In this document: piece after piece, positions 23,353 to 31,132 of the stretch
Numbering within the stretch: position 1 is the stretch's first letter
Layout: each line of letters opens with the position of its first letter
NCBI GenBank assembly: GCA_964536265.1
Contig: CAZHVV010000006.1
Location: forward strand, 1 to 64,000
Origin: JAPUDS01 sp964536265
GTDB taxonomy: Bacteria; Patescibacteriota; Saccharimonadia; Saccharimonadales; Saccharimonadaceae
Direction of reading: 5' to 3'
DNA: 64,000 bases
Made by a program: the position numbers and the translations under genes
The notes under the pieces: model-generated
Database searches by the model: none
What the model was told of the DNA's origin: nothing
What the model saw: only the letters and a program-made list of their open reading frames with translations

Positions 23353-24084
23353 ATGCGTGATACTCTCAAGGAGAATATAGAGATACAATTCTTAAAACCT
23401 GCTGCACATGTGTTGCAGCCTGATTTTGTGATTGCTGATATTCATTCCTTAGAGGTACGTGACATAAATGAACGTGACAGAGATAAATCTATAGGTCTTA
23501 TTATCTTTGATGTCGACAATACACTTGAAGATTATCTCAGCCCAACTGTGAGTGAGGAGACGAGCATTCTTCTGACGCGTCTTCGAGGTGCAGGATACAC
23601 TCTTGCTATTGCCTCGAATTGCAATGAAACACGTGGGGAGCAACTTCGTGCAATGTTTGGCGAATTCGTCGATGTTATAGCTACTCCTGAGGATGCTCGG
23701 CGTGATATGAATAAGCGGTGGGGAAAGAAGCCAACAACAGGGATGTATGAGTATATACAGCTCATGTTGGGCAATCAGTTTAGTAGCGCACAGACAATGA
23801 TGGTTGGTGACCAGATATTGAAAGATGTTTTATTTGGCAAACAAGCCCATATTAAGACCACATTGACGCAAAAGTTTGGCGAACACGACCATCCATCTGT
23901 TGAAAAGTATCAGCGCGACCTTGAGAGAAAATTATTGTTAGCAATGGGTGCCAGTGCAGTCGATGGTACTATACAATTCCCAAGCAAATTAACACCATTT
24001 AGACAATGGGTGAGGGCAGAATCGGGGCTCGTTGTCCCACAAAGTATACTAGAGAGCAGAAATGACGAAACGAAAGAATATTGA
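23353..24084 (+). CDS. HAD-superfamily phosphatase, YqeG-like
   Basis: 243 aa. HAD motif I FDVDNTL (about residues 52-58), motif II IASNCNE, Lys in WGKKPTTGMYEY, and motif III VGDQILKDVLFG. The layout matches the YqeG/GEP4 phosphatidylglycerolphosphatase-like group, which also has KP followed by MVGDQ. A C-terminal extension of about 60 residues is unassigned. TATAAT at 23339-23344 ends 8 nt before the ATG (leaderless). Overlaps the next gene by 23 nt. Confidence 0.8.
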   Translation: MRDTLKENIEIQFLKPAAHVLQPDFVIADIHSLEVRDINERDRDKSIGLIIFDVDNTLEDYLSPTVSEETSILLTRLRGAGYTLAIASNCNETRGEQLRAMFGEFVDVIATPEDARRDMNKRWGKKPTTGMYEYIQLMLGNQFSSAQTMMVGDQILKDVLFGKQAHIKTTLTQKFGEHDHPSVEKYQRDLERKLLLAMGASAVDGTIQFPSKLTPFRQWVRAESGLVVPQSILESRNDETKEY

Positions 24085-25030
24085 ATCCGACCGTTTGAAG
24101 AAACGTGACATATGGGTCGAGCGCACCATGCGTGTGACTGGTCGTGAGAAGAGCAGGGTAGAGGAGCTACTCACAACGCCGCGTACACAGAGTTTTCGCC
24201 TGAATCCACTAGTTTCCATAAATGCTGAGTCGCTTTACAAAGTAAAGTCACAAGGTATCAATGCGGAAGAAATTAACTGGGGTGGAGGGGTTGTAGGGTA
24301 TACCTGTAGTGAAGTTGATATGCGGAAGCTGCGTGATAGCGAACTCACTACAAATGGCGAGGTGTATATTCAGAATACAGCAAGTTGGTTGCCAGTCATT
24401 GCACTTGATCCAAAACCAGGTGAAACTGTTCTTGATGTATGTGCAGCTCCTGGTGGTAAAGCAAGCCATATTCAGGCGCTCACTGGCAATGTCTCGAAGT
24501 TAACCTGCAATGACAACTCAAAGCCTCGACTTATGAAACTAAAGGCAAATATGAAGCGGCTTGGTGCAGTGTCCGACTATACGCTATGCGACGCTACGCG
24601 GCTTTCACGGTCATTCCAGTCTGAAGCATTCGACAAGATACTGCTCGACGCTCCATGTAGTGGCGAAGGACTTATGACACTAACCGATATGAAGCTGTTT
24701 GATAGCTGGTCTGTTGCGCATATTCGCCGTCTCAGCGACCTCCAGAAGAAGATTCTCTCCGAAAGCTGGCAAGTACTCAAACCCGGCGGAACGCTCGTCT
24801 ACAGCACCTGTACGATGGCACCAGAGGAAAATGAAGCGGTCATAGACTACTTCTTGCGCAAGAACCCCGAAGCAAAGCTTGAAATGCTTGATTTTCCACT
24901 TGAAAACAGCATATCGGCACTTTCGTCTTGGAATGATAAGCAATTCACAAATAACCTTTCAGAGTGTCTCCGTCTTACACCCGGAAAACTAACCGAAGCA
25001 TTCTTTGTCGCAAAAATAATTAAGCAGTAG
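24062..25030 (+). CDS. RNA (cytosine-5) methyltransferase, RsmB/NOP2/Sun family
   Basis: 322 aa. SAM-binding DVCAAPGGKASHIQAL (about residue 126), the first catalytic-region motif DAPCSGEGLM (Pro-Cys, release cysteine) and YSTCTMAPEENE (Thr-Cys, nucleophile). No N-terminal NusB domain, so closer to RsmF/NSUN-like enzymes than to RsmB. Target is rRNA or tRNA; which one cannot be told from the sequence. The 5' end overlaps the HAD gene. Confidence 0.9.
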   Translation: MTKRKNIESDRLKKRDIWVERTMRVTGREKSRVEELLTTPRTQSFRLNPLVSINAESLYKVKSQGINAEEINWGGGVVGYTCSEVDMRKLRDSELTTNGEVYIQNTASWLPVIALDPKPGETVLDVCAAPGGKASHIQALTGNVSKLTCNDNSKPRLMKLKANMKRLGAVSDYTLCDATRLSRSFQSEAFDKILLDAPCSGEGLMTLTDMKLFDSWSVAHIRRLSDLQKKILSESWQVLKPGGTLVYSTCTMAPEENEAVIDYFLRKNPEAKLEMLDFPLENSISALSSWNDKQFTNNLSECLRLTPGKLTEAFFVAKIIKQ

Positions 25031-25078
25031 AAGAAAACACTTGCTAAAGTCTCAATAACTTAAGAATTTAGTGGGTGT

Positions 25079-25115
25079 CCCGACCCCGAACCGCTTGGAG
25101 CGGTAGGGGGTCGGG
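25079..25115 (-). terminator. Terminator of cassette G
   Basis: CCCGACCCC / GGGGTCGGG with an inner ACCGCT/AGCGGT stem: a very stable, GC-rich two-part hairpin just after the stop at 25120. Confidence 0.85.
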
Positions 25116-25119
25116 TTGT

Positions 25120-25614
25120 TCACTCAGCCAGATGCCACTGATCGAGAGTGGTGACAAACCCGCTGCTGCCGTAGTCGGCGCTCACCGAGAAGCCGTGAGG
25201 CCTCATGTTGTAGTCGATGAGTCGCGAACGCACGACGTGAGAGCTGGTCAGCCGACCCTGCTTCTCATCCCACGGAAGAACCGTGAGCGAGATGTTGCCG
25301 TAGGACGATCGATCATCTGCAGGAGGGGTGAACGAGAAGCTGCGAAGCATCCCCGTCAGGGTCTCCACGCAAGTGTCGTGCCCTTGGCAGACCTCCATCT
25401 CCATCTCGAGACGACGAAGTTCCATGATGCGACCCATGTAGTGGTCGACAGTCTCTTCGTAGTAGGGGATGTGCGCATGTTCCGGCAGCGGTCGCCAGTC
25501 ACGACACGTCCCTTCGCAGAAGGTGGTGACGTAGCGTTGGATGGTGATCGTACCGTACGCGTGCTGCCGAAGCAGCTGGACGAGCGGGTGGGTGAACTGG
25601 TTGTTGCTGGTCAT
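25120..25614 (-). CDS. Orphan protein, cassette G (164 aa)
   Basis: Starts MTSNNQFTHPLVQLLRQHAY; the SD (GAAGGAG) sits 5 nt before the ATG at 25612-25614. An in-frame extension to 25728 runs through the leader hairpin and is rejected. Contains a helical middle (ETVDHYMGRIMELRRLEMEM) with three Cys (FCEGTC, VCQGHDTC gives four) and a strand-rich C-terminus. No family recognised. Much richer in G and C than the neighbouring methyltransferase and trpS genes. It is preceded by a 14-aa leader ORF. Confidence 0.75.
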   Translation of the reverse strand: MTSNNQFTHPLVQLLRQHAYGTITIQRYVTTFCEGTCRDWRPLPEHAHIPYYEETVDHYMGRIMELRRLEMEMEVCQGHDTCVETLTGMLRSFSFTPPADDRSSYGNISLTVLPWDEKQGRLTSSHVVRSRLIDYNMRPHGFSVSADYGSSGFVTTLDQWHLAE

Positions 25615-25701
25615 GATGTCTCCTTCGAAGCTGGTTGGTTGGGGGATGAACCCCGCAGCTTCTTGAAGCATGACCGATGATGCACTGTAGGGTTGAGAGG
25701 T

Positions 25702-25719
25702 CTGACTAGGGTTAGTCAG
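25702..25719 (-). promoter_or_regulatory. Attenuator-like hairpin in the cassette G leader
   Basis: CTGACTA / TAGTCAG, a 7-bp stem with a 4-nt loop. The stop codon of the leader peptide (25712-25714) lies inside it, the arrangement expected if ribosomes finishing the leader disturb the hairpin. Confidence 0.4.
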
Positions 25720-25756
25720 GCTTCGCAAGCGCCACAGTTGCGGACTTCCAAGTCAT
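25712..25756 (-). CDS. 14-codon leader ORF of cassette G
   Basis: SD AAAGGAG 4 nt before the ATG at 25754-25756; reads MTWKSATVALAKPD and stops. It is the first ORF after the strong promoter and precedes the 164-aa gene by about 100 nt. It may be a leader peptide. The single Trp codon and the divergent trpS gene are tempting, but one Trp is weak evidence for attenuation. Confidence 0.5.
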   Translation of the reverse strand: MTWKSATVALAKPD

Positions 25757-25798
25757 GGCTCTCCTTTCGGGTTGATGTTCCACGTCTTGTATAGATAC

Positions 25799-25827
25799 AT
25801 TATAGCACAAAGACTATGAAATGTCAA
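25799..25827 (-). promoter_or_regulatory. Promoter of cassette G
   Basis: TTGACA (25822-25827), 17-bp spacer, TGC-TATAAT (25799-25804) on the minus strand. The trpS -10 (25833-25838) begins 6 bp away on the other strand, so the two promoters overlap in their upstream regions. Confidence 0.88.
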
Positions 25828-25846
25828 TGTGGTACAATATGAAGTA

Positions 25847-27034
25847 ATGAAAGACGTCATACTCACTGGCATTCGTGCCAACAACGACCTGCATATTGGC
25901 AATTATTTTGGGGCGATGCTGCCTATTATTGACATGGCAAAACATCGAGCCGATGAGTACCAGGTAAATATGTTTATTCCTGACCTTCACAGCTTCACGA
26001 CACCTGTCGAATACGGCCGAGCACTTTACGACGCCATACTGTACAACGCCCGTGTTTTTGCCGCCGCTGGATTGCCATTTGATAACGACAACATAAACCT
26101 CTACCGCCAGAGCCATGTGCCAGCGCACAGCGAGATGACGTGGATTCTTGATTGTTTCACTGGATTTGGACAAATGAGAAGGATGACCCAGTTTAAAGAC
26201 AAAACGGGAGCAGGTGTTCAAGATGTGCGCGGAGGAGAATTGCTTGAGAGCGTTGAAGATGCACAAAACGCAATTAATGCAGCGAGCAACGAGAATGAAT
26301 TACGTGAGGCAAAAGATAAGTTAACTCAGTTATTGATTGATAGTCATAGTTATATTGCTGAAAGAGAAAGTCTTATCAATAATGCTTCTGTAGGTTTGTT
26401 TAATTATCCAGTTCTCATGGCTGCAGATATCCTTCTCTATGGAGCGAAATATGTTCCAGTCGGAGATGACCAGTCGCAACACCTCGAGTTTACCCGCGAT
26501 ATTGCAGAACGTATGAATAGCAAGTTCGGCGAACTCTTCGTTGTGCCAGAACCAGTCAAGAAACAACACGAATTCTTCGGCAATGACCAAGGGCTCAGAA
26601 TAAAAGACTTACTCGACCCAAGCAAGAAGATGAGCAAGAGCGATGACACCGGTGCAGGAGTTATATTCCTGAGTGATACCCCAGATGAAGCAAAGAAGAA
26701 GATTATGCGGGCTACAACTGATAGTCTTGCAAAAGTCAGCTACGACAAAGAAAATCAACCTGGCATAGCAAACCTTATCGACATTCTTGCATTACTCCGG
26801 AACACCACGCCACAAGAAGTCGCAAAGCAGTACGAAGGCATGGACAAATACGGTGAGTTCAAGGGAATTGTCGCTGATGAAATGGCGAGATTCCTCGAGT
26901 CATTTCAGCGAAATCTTGCACATGTCGATAACACGGCTGTCCTTGCCAAGCTTGAAGCCTCAGAAGCAGCTATGAATATCCAGGCGAATGCAACACTGCT
27001 TCGTGTTCAACAAGCAGTTGGGCTTCGTTCTTAG
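25847..27034 (+). CDS. trpS: Tryptophanyl-tRNA synthetase
   Basis: 395 aa class Ic synthetase. HIGN (residues 16-19) and KMSKS are the two ATP-binding signatures; VLMAADILLYGA and VPVGDDQSQHLEF are TrpRS-specific. Between FKDK (about 118) and GLFNYPVLMAAD (about 183) there is an insertion of about 55-60 residues rich in Asn/Ala/Glu, compared with the short link in typical TrpRS; its DNA (about 26200-26400) is visibly more A/T-rich. The ATG at 25847 follows TACAAT (25833-25838) by 8 nt (leaderless). Confidence 0.95.
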   Translation: MKDVILTGIRANNDLHIGNYFGAMLPIIDMAKHRADEYQVNMFIPDLHSFTTPVEYGRALYDAILYNARVFAAAGLPFDNDNINLYRQSHVPAHSEMTWILDCFTGFGQMRRMTQFKDKTGAGVQDVRGGELLESVEDAQNAINAASNENELREAKDKLTQLLIDSHSYIAERESLINNASVGLFNYPVLMAADILLYGAKYVPVGDDQSQHLEFTRDIAERMNSKFGELFVVPEPVKKQHEFFGNDQGLRIKDLLDPSKKMSKSDDTGAGVIFLSDTPDEAKKKIMRATTDSLAKVSYDKENQPGIANLIDILALLRNTTPQEVAKQYEGMDKYGEFKGIVADEMARFLESFQRNLAHVDNTAVLAKLEASEAAMNIQANATLLRVQQAVGLRS

Positions 27035-27043
27035 GACTCTTCT

Positions 27044-27364
27044 ATGACTGACACCACCAGAGAACCTATAAGTATTGTTCCGACCGCAACCGATCATCAA
27101 TGCTTTGAATCACGCACATTTCCACGAATCTATACGGACAATACTGCACCACAGATGCGTTTTGCAGCTGCGATGGTTTCATTCGTTCGTTCTCAAGAGG
27201 AAGATACGCCAAGTTCTGAGCGAACAATAGGTGCTGCACGACATGGAGCGCAAGTTTTGCGGGCGTTTGTGCAGAAATACCCTGATTTTCTGTCAGAGTA
27301 TGATGAGCTAAGTCGTCACGTTGATTATTTGCTGAATAAATATCCTGAGGAGGAAACACTATGA
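27044..27364 (+). CDS. Hypothetical protein (106 aa)
   Basis: Starts MTDTTREPISIVPTA; soluble, with a likely helical C-terminal half (VQKYPDFLSEYDELSRHVDY). No family recognised. 9 nt after trpS, and its stop overlaps the next start (ATGA), so it is probably co-transcribed and coupled with the pseudouridine synthase. Confidence 0.75.
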   Translation: MTDTTREPISIVPTATDHQCFESRTFPRIYTDNTAPQMRFAAAMVSFVRSQEEDTPSSERTIGAARHGAQVLRAFVQKYPDFLSEYDELSRHVDYLLNKYPEEETL

Positions 27365-28209
27365 GACTTGACTCGTATATGGCGGAGTATTGGCCAGAAT
27401 ACTCACGTTCGACGTGGCATAAATACATTGAAATGGGTCTTGTAGAGGTAAATGGCGAGGTTGCCGATTCTCCTAAGCGCAAATTGGGCGAAGATGATGC
27501 CGTTACTGTAAAACCGCTACCTGTGGTGGATTTTAGTGCCGACACGCTACCTATTGTGTATGAAGATGACCATGTTGTGGTACTCAACAAGCCAAGCGGT
27601 GTGTTGACACATGCAAAAGGCACTCTGACTGACGAGTACAGTGTTGCTGAGTTCATGCGTCCAAAAATGGCCGAGCCTGACGAGACAAATCGACCAGGAA
27701 TCGTGCATCGACTTGACCGAGCAACGAGCGGAATTATCATTTGTGCGAAAGATGCCGAAACTGCAACACTGTTACAGAAGCAGTTCCAAGACCGCAAAGC
27801 TCACAAAAAATACATTGCGATTGTTCACGGCACGCCCAAACTGCCAGAAGCGACCATTGACGTACCGATCGAGCGTAATCCGAAACAACCAAGCTCGTTC
27901 CGTGTCGGTGCAAGCGGAAAAGCTGCGAAGACCAACTACACGGTACTTGCCTCAAACGACAAATATAGTGTTGTTGCGCTTCATCCGCTAACTGGTCGCA
28001 CTCACCAACTGCGTGTCCATCTGGCGTACATTGGTTGTCCGATTGTTGGTGATATTGTCTACGGAACGGCTAAAAGCCCCATAGGTCGTTTGTGTCTCCA
28101 TGCGCTCTCGCTTGAGATAACTATTCCTAAGAGTAAACGCGAAACATTTACTGCGCCACTACCTGACGACTTTGCAAAATTTGCTGCTGAGATTGGCTAT
28201 GCAATATAA
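27361..28209 (+). CDS. RluA-family pseudouridine synthase
   Basis: 282 aa. N-terminal S4-like RNA-binding domain (RLDSYMAEYWPEYSRSTWHK; GLVEVNGEVA) followed by the synthase domain: VVLNKPSGVLTH, catalytic HRLDRATSGIIICAKD and LTGRTHQLRVHLAYIGCPIVGD. RluD-like architecture; the substrate is probably 23S rRNA uridines. Overlaps the next gene by 11 nt. Confidence 0.93.
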   Translation: MRLDSYMAEYWPEYSRSTWHKYIEMGLVEVNGEVADSPKRKLGEDDAVTVKPLPVVDFSADTLPIVYEDDHVVVLNKPSGVLTHAKGTLTDEYSVAEFMRPKMAEPDETNRPGIVHRLDRATSGIIICAKDAETATLLQKQFQDRKAHKKYIAIVHGTPKLPEATIDVPIERNPKQPSSFRVGASGKAAKTNYTVLASNDKYSVVALHPLTGRTHQLRVHLAYIGCPIVGDIVYGTAKSPIGRLCLHALSLEITIPKSKRETFTAPLPDDFAKFAAEIGYAI

Positions 28210-29026
28210 CGACGTTTTGCTTGCGCCATCTGATAGAACACTACTCGATGGCTACGTAAAACAGCCAAGTCACGCGTTACTACTTGGTGGTGGCGAGGGC
28301 AGCGGTCTTGCTACTATTGCGATGTCACTAGCGCTTGAGCTTGTTGAGAAACCTTCAGCAATCGAGCATATCAACCCAGACGAAAAGGGAACAATTAGCA
28401 TTGAAACGGTCAGGTCTCTTTATAACGACACTCGTTCGATTCATAAACATGCACATGTTATTGTTGTTGACGATGTGGATGGAATGAGCCGAGAGGCTCA
28501 GAACGCATTCTTGAAACTGCTCGAGGAACCAACTGTGAATACGTATTTCATATTGACGTCTCATCAGCCACAACTGTTGCTTCCCACAATCTCTTCTAGA
28601 GCGCAGCATGTTGGTTTACATCTGGTATCGCATGCGAATTGCTTAAAACTGCTCAGTACACTTGGTGTACACGATGAAATTACTCAACAAAGAATGATGT
28701 TTATTGCGGAAGGTTTACCAGCTGAATTGACCCGACTTGCGGCGGACAAAGTGTATTTCGAAGAACAATCAGAATATGTTCGAGCGGCGAGGGCACTGAT
28801 GAGCGCGCCACTCTATGAGCGGATTGTTCTGTTAAACGCATATAACGACAGGACAAAGGCCGTAATGTTGATGCGGGTATTGTCACGTGTTATTACATTC
28901 ATGCTGGCACGAAATTCTGACGACAAACTCTTGAAAGCTGCCGAAGTAACTGAACAAACTGCCGTGAGACTAGCCGCGAATGGTCATGTTAAGACTCAGC
29001 TACTTTCCCTGGCGTGTAGTGTATAA
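28199..29026 (+). CDS. holB: DNA polymerase III delta' subunit-like clamp-loader protein
   Basis: 275 aa. AAA+ fold with a Walker A-like loop lacking the Lys (GGGEGSGLAT), typical of a non-hydrolysing delta'; VIVVDDVDGMSREAQNAFLK, LLEEP and SSRAQ (SRx sensor region). Works with DnaX and HolA to load the sliding clamp. The ATG at 28199 overlaps the upstream gene; a start at 28172 is not needed. Confidence 0.85.
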   Translation: MQYNDVLLAPSDRTLLDGYVKQPSHALLLGGGEGSGLATIAMSLALELVEKPSAIEHINPDEKGTISIETVRSLYNDTRSIHKHAHVIVVDDVDGMSREAQNAFLKLLEEPTVNTYFILTSHQPQLLLPTISSRAQHVGLHLVSHANCLKLLSTLGVHDEITQQRMMFIAEGLPAELTRLAADKVYFEEQSEYVRAARALMSAPLYERIVLLNAYNDRTKAVMLMRVLSRVITFMLARNSDDKLLKAAEVTEQTAVRLAANGHVKTQLLSLACSV

Positions 29027-29036
29027 TATATAGCAT

Positions 29037-29693
29037 ATGTTTGGACTTTTTGTGATTGCGGCATTTGGAGTGTGGGCACTTCTATACCAAAGACCGCTTG
29101 ATGAAGCTGGCAATGAGTTGCCATCAAAAATTTCTTCCCGGCTTGATAAGCTGTGGAGTATTGCCTCAGAGAGTATTCGTGACCGCAAATATCTTCGTGC
29201 CGAGAAGGCGCTATTGACCATATTGCGTGTCGACGAGCGTAATGCTGCCGCATATAACCGGTTGGGCATTTTGTATGCAAAACAACGTGCGTACCAGGAT
29301 GCTGTTGAGTGTTTTGAAATCGCGCAAAGCCTCGAGCCGAGTGCGTCGAGCTTGCACAATGTTGGACTGATTCATTATGAGACCGGTGTGTATGACAAAG
29401 CGGCTCTCGCGTTTGAACAGGCACTTGCTATGGAGAGCAACCTTGCCGCCAGACACATTGCGTATGCAAAGGTACAGGAAAAGCTTGGTGACAATAAAAA
29501 GATGATTACGTCGCTTGAACGCGCAGTCGAGCTTGAGCCGAATCCACAGAGCCTCGGTATACTCGCGGATGCTTACGAGCATGCTGGACAAACTGAACTT
29601 GCGGTTGGTTTACGTGAGAAAGCCCAAAAAATGATTGTTCCTGCCGGTGTACCAAAGCGGGTTCAACAGCCACCTCGTCGAATTGTTATGTAA
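29037..29693 (+). CDS. Membrane-anchored TPR protein
   Basis: 218 aa. A short N-terminal hydrophobic segment (MFGLFVIAAFGVWALLY) is followed by four or five TPR-like units from about residue 55 to 195 (e.g. AAAYNRLGILYAKQRAYQDA, SLHNVGLIHYETGVYDKAAL). Basic Pro-rich C-terminus. Probably a scaffold at the membrane. TATAAT at 29022-29027 overlaps the end of the previous gene and ends 9 nt before the ATG (leaderless). Confidence 0.85.
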   Translation: MFGLFVIAAFGVWALLYQRPLDEAGNELPSKISSRLDKLWSIASESIRDRKYLRAEKALLTILRVDERNAAAYNRLGILYAKQRAYQDAVECFEIAQSLEPSASSLHNVGLIHYETGVYDKAALAFEQALAMESNLAARHIAYAKVQEKLGDNKKMITSLERAVELEPNPQSLGILADAYEHAGQTELAVGLREKAQKMIVPAGVPKRVQQPPRRIVM

Positions 29694-29764
29694 TTTCGTA
29701 GCTCAGGGCTAGCAGTAACAGAGTTATTTTGGTACAATTATCCACGCGCGTAGTTGGCGCATAT

Positions 29765-29840
29765 GCCGCTTTAGCTCAGCTGGTAGAGCAACTGTTTTGT
29801 AAACAGTAGGTCCACGGTTCGAATCCGTGAAGCGGCTCCA
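29765..29840 (+). tRNA. tRNA-Thr (anticodon TGT)
   Basis: Cloverleaf with acceptor GCCGCTT/AAGCGGC, D-arm AGCTCAGCTGGTAGAGC, anticodon loop TTTGTAA and T-arm with GTTCGAATC. CCA is encoded (29838-29840). Confidence 0.96.
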
Positions 29841-29850
29841 CATATTACAC

Positions 29851-29935
29851 GCTGGAATCGTGTAGTGGCAATCACGGGAGACTGTAAATCTCCTGCCTTT
29901 CGGCTTCGTAGGTTCGAGTCCTACTTCCAGCACCA
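29851..29935 (+). tRNA. tRNA-Tyr (anticodon GTA)
   Basis: Class II tRNA with long variable arm (TGCCTTTCGGCT region), acceptor GCTGGAA/TTCCAGC, anticodon loop CTGTAAA and encoded CCA (29933-29935). Its last bases are duplicated at 30101-30116. Confidence 0.95.
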
Positions 29936-30116
29936 AATAAAATAACCCCCTTAGCGAGGGTTATTTTATTTGGTATCTGTCAGTATGCCTCGAACCGTTC
30001 TTTTGCGAAGCAAAAGAGGTTCGGCGTAGTGAGTGAAACAAAAGAAAGCACGTAGTATTTTCTTTTGTGAGTGAATGAAGGATGGAGTGCAGCGACAGAT
30101 GTCCTACTTCCAGCAC
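29918..30116. mobile_element. Mini-element bounded by duplicated tRNA-Tyr 3' ends
   Basis: The 16-bp GTCCTACTTCCAGCAC at the end of tRNA-Tyr (29918-29933) is repeated exactly at 30101-30116. Between lie two strong hairpins (CGAACC...GGTTCG around 29993-30027, and ACAAAAGAAA...TTTTCTTTTGT around 30041-30070) and outer ATCTGTC/GACAGAT arms near 29975 and 30094. No protein gene is inside. This resembles the att duplication left by an element that integrates at a tRNA 3' end, now reduced to a remnant. Confidence 0.55.
29933..29973 (+). terminator. Terminator after tRNA-Tyr
   Basis: A 14-bp or longer perfect stem: AAATAAAATAACCC / GGGTTATTTTATTT, extended by the CC of the tRNA CCA end pairing with GG. 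T-rich 3' arm. Confidence 0.88.
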
Positions 30117-30139
30117 TCCTGCATGTTATAATCAACTCC

Positions 30140-30472
30140 ATGGCAATCTACAATGATTTTCAGAGTAGGAGGACATCTGTTCTAATGAACCCTCCTCGAT
30201 TATTTCTTGTATCTCTGGGTATTGCTACTCTTTTGTTTTTTGTAAACGTTTTTATATCGAACAGTCTGTCTACAAACGAAGCTAGAATTGTATGTAATAG
30301 TATTTTGGCAATCCTTGCTCTGCTGGGGTTTGTCGTTGGGGTGATTGCATCTCTACATAGCAATGATAGTAAATGGGCAACATTAAATATCATAAGTATA
30401 GTTGTTATTGTGGGCTTGACGGTATGGATTTGCCTAACAATGTATGCTCTTAGGAATCTCTCATTAGGATAA
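30140..30472 (+). CDS. Small membrane protein (110 aa)
   Basis: Three membrane segments near residues 22-40, 53-71 and 83-104 (ILAILALLGFVVGVIAS is the second). Family unknown. TATAAT at 30127-30132 ends 7 nt before the ATG (leaderless). It lies immediately after the duplicated tRNA-Tyr end, so it may have come with that element. Confidence 0.7.
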   Translation: MAIYNDFQSRRTSVLMNPPRLFLVSLGIATLLFFVNVFISNSLSTNEARIVCNSILAILALLGFVVGVIASLHSNDSKWATLNIISIVVIVGLTVWICLTMYALRNLSLG

Positions 30473-30506
30473 TCTGCCTAATACTACGTCTCAGCAAAAA
30501 CGAATA

Positions 30507-31100
30507 TTACGAACCATTATCTATAATAGACAACACCTCATCCCAACCGCTCACACGTCGTACGTGTTCGGGTAATGCATCATCTGTTTGATTCCATGGA
30601 TAATCACCGAAAAGTAATGTATCAATCCCGTGGCTGGCGACATCCTTAGCGTGTCCAAGGTGGTCGTCGATAAACAGTGTAACTCCCAATTGTTTGCAGA
30701 TAGATGATTTCGTGATAGATGTCGTGGCGAAGATGCCTGTGAAGTTTACTGACGTGAATATATCAGGGAAGTATTTGTTGATTATCTCGCGTGTGATGCC
30801 TGCAATTGTTTCTGGTCGGCCAGTTATGATATGCAGTTCTGACGTTTTCGCTAGTTGTGTGAGTGCCTTGTCAGCAGTCGGTATGAACTGAGCATTTTCT
30901 TTTTGATCAGTGCTATGGAAGTACTCTGCACGAGTAACAACTTCTCGAAAATCAACATCCCAAGCGGGAGAGTGAGGGTTGTAGACGTGCTCTGGCCCAA
31001 CCAACACCCCGTATTTATCATTGTAGTGCTTCAAAAACGGTATCATCGTCTCAATGACCACATCATCAAAATCAACCGCTATTACGCGCTTTTTATTCAT
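30507..31100 (-). CDS. HAD-like 5'(3')-deoxyribonucleotidase family phosphatase
   Basis: 197 aa. Motif I AVDFDDVVIE (Asp-x-Asp), motif II IITGRPE, and motif III LFIDDHLGHA. The spacing and the DFDDVV form suit the NT5C/YqfW-like nucleotidases. TATAAT (31109-31114) ends 8 nt before the ATG at 31098-31100 (leaderless). Probable nucleotide or small-phosphate hydrolase in the cytoplasm. Confidence 0.82.
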   Translation of the reverse strand: MNKKRVIAVDFDDVVIETMIPFLKHYNDKYGVLVGPEHVYNPHSPAWDVDFREVVTRAEYFHSTDQKENAQFIPTADKALTQLAKTSELHIITGRPETIAGITREIINKYFPDIFTSVNFTGIFATTSITKSSICKQLGVTLFIDDHLGHAKDVASHGIDTLLFGDYPWNQTDDALPEHVRRVSGWDEVLSIIDNGS

Positions 31101-31132
31101 TGAAAATAATTATACACCCGTGGGAGAGTTTT

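Noticed and set aside
26200..26400. Intein in trpS
   Set aside because: The extra segment is too short and lacks Cys/Ser at the start and His-Asn at the end; it looks like a domain insertion.
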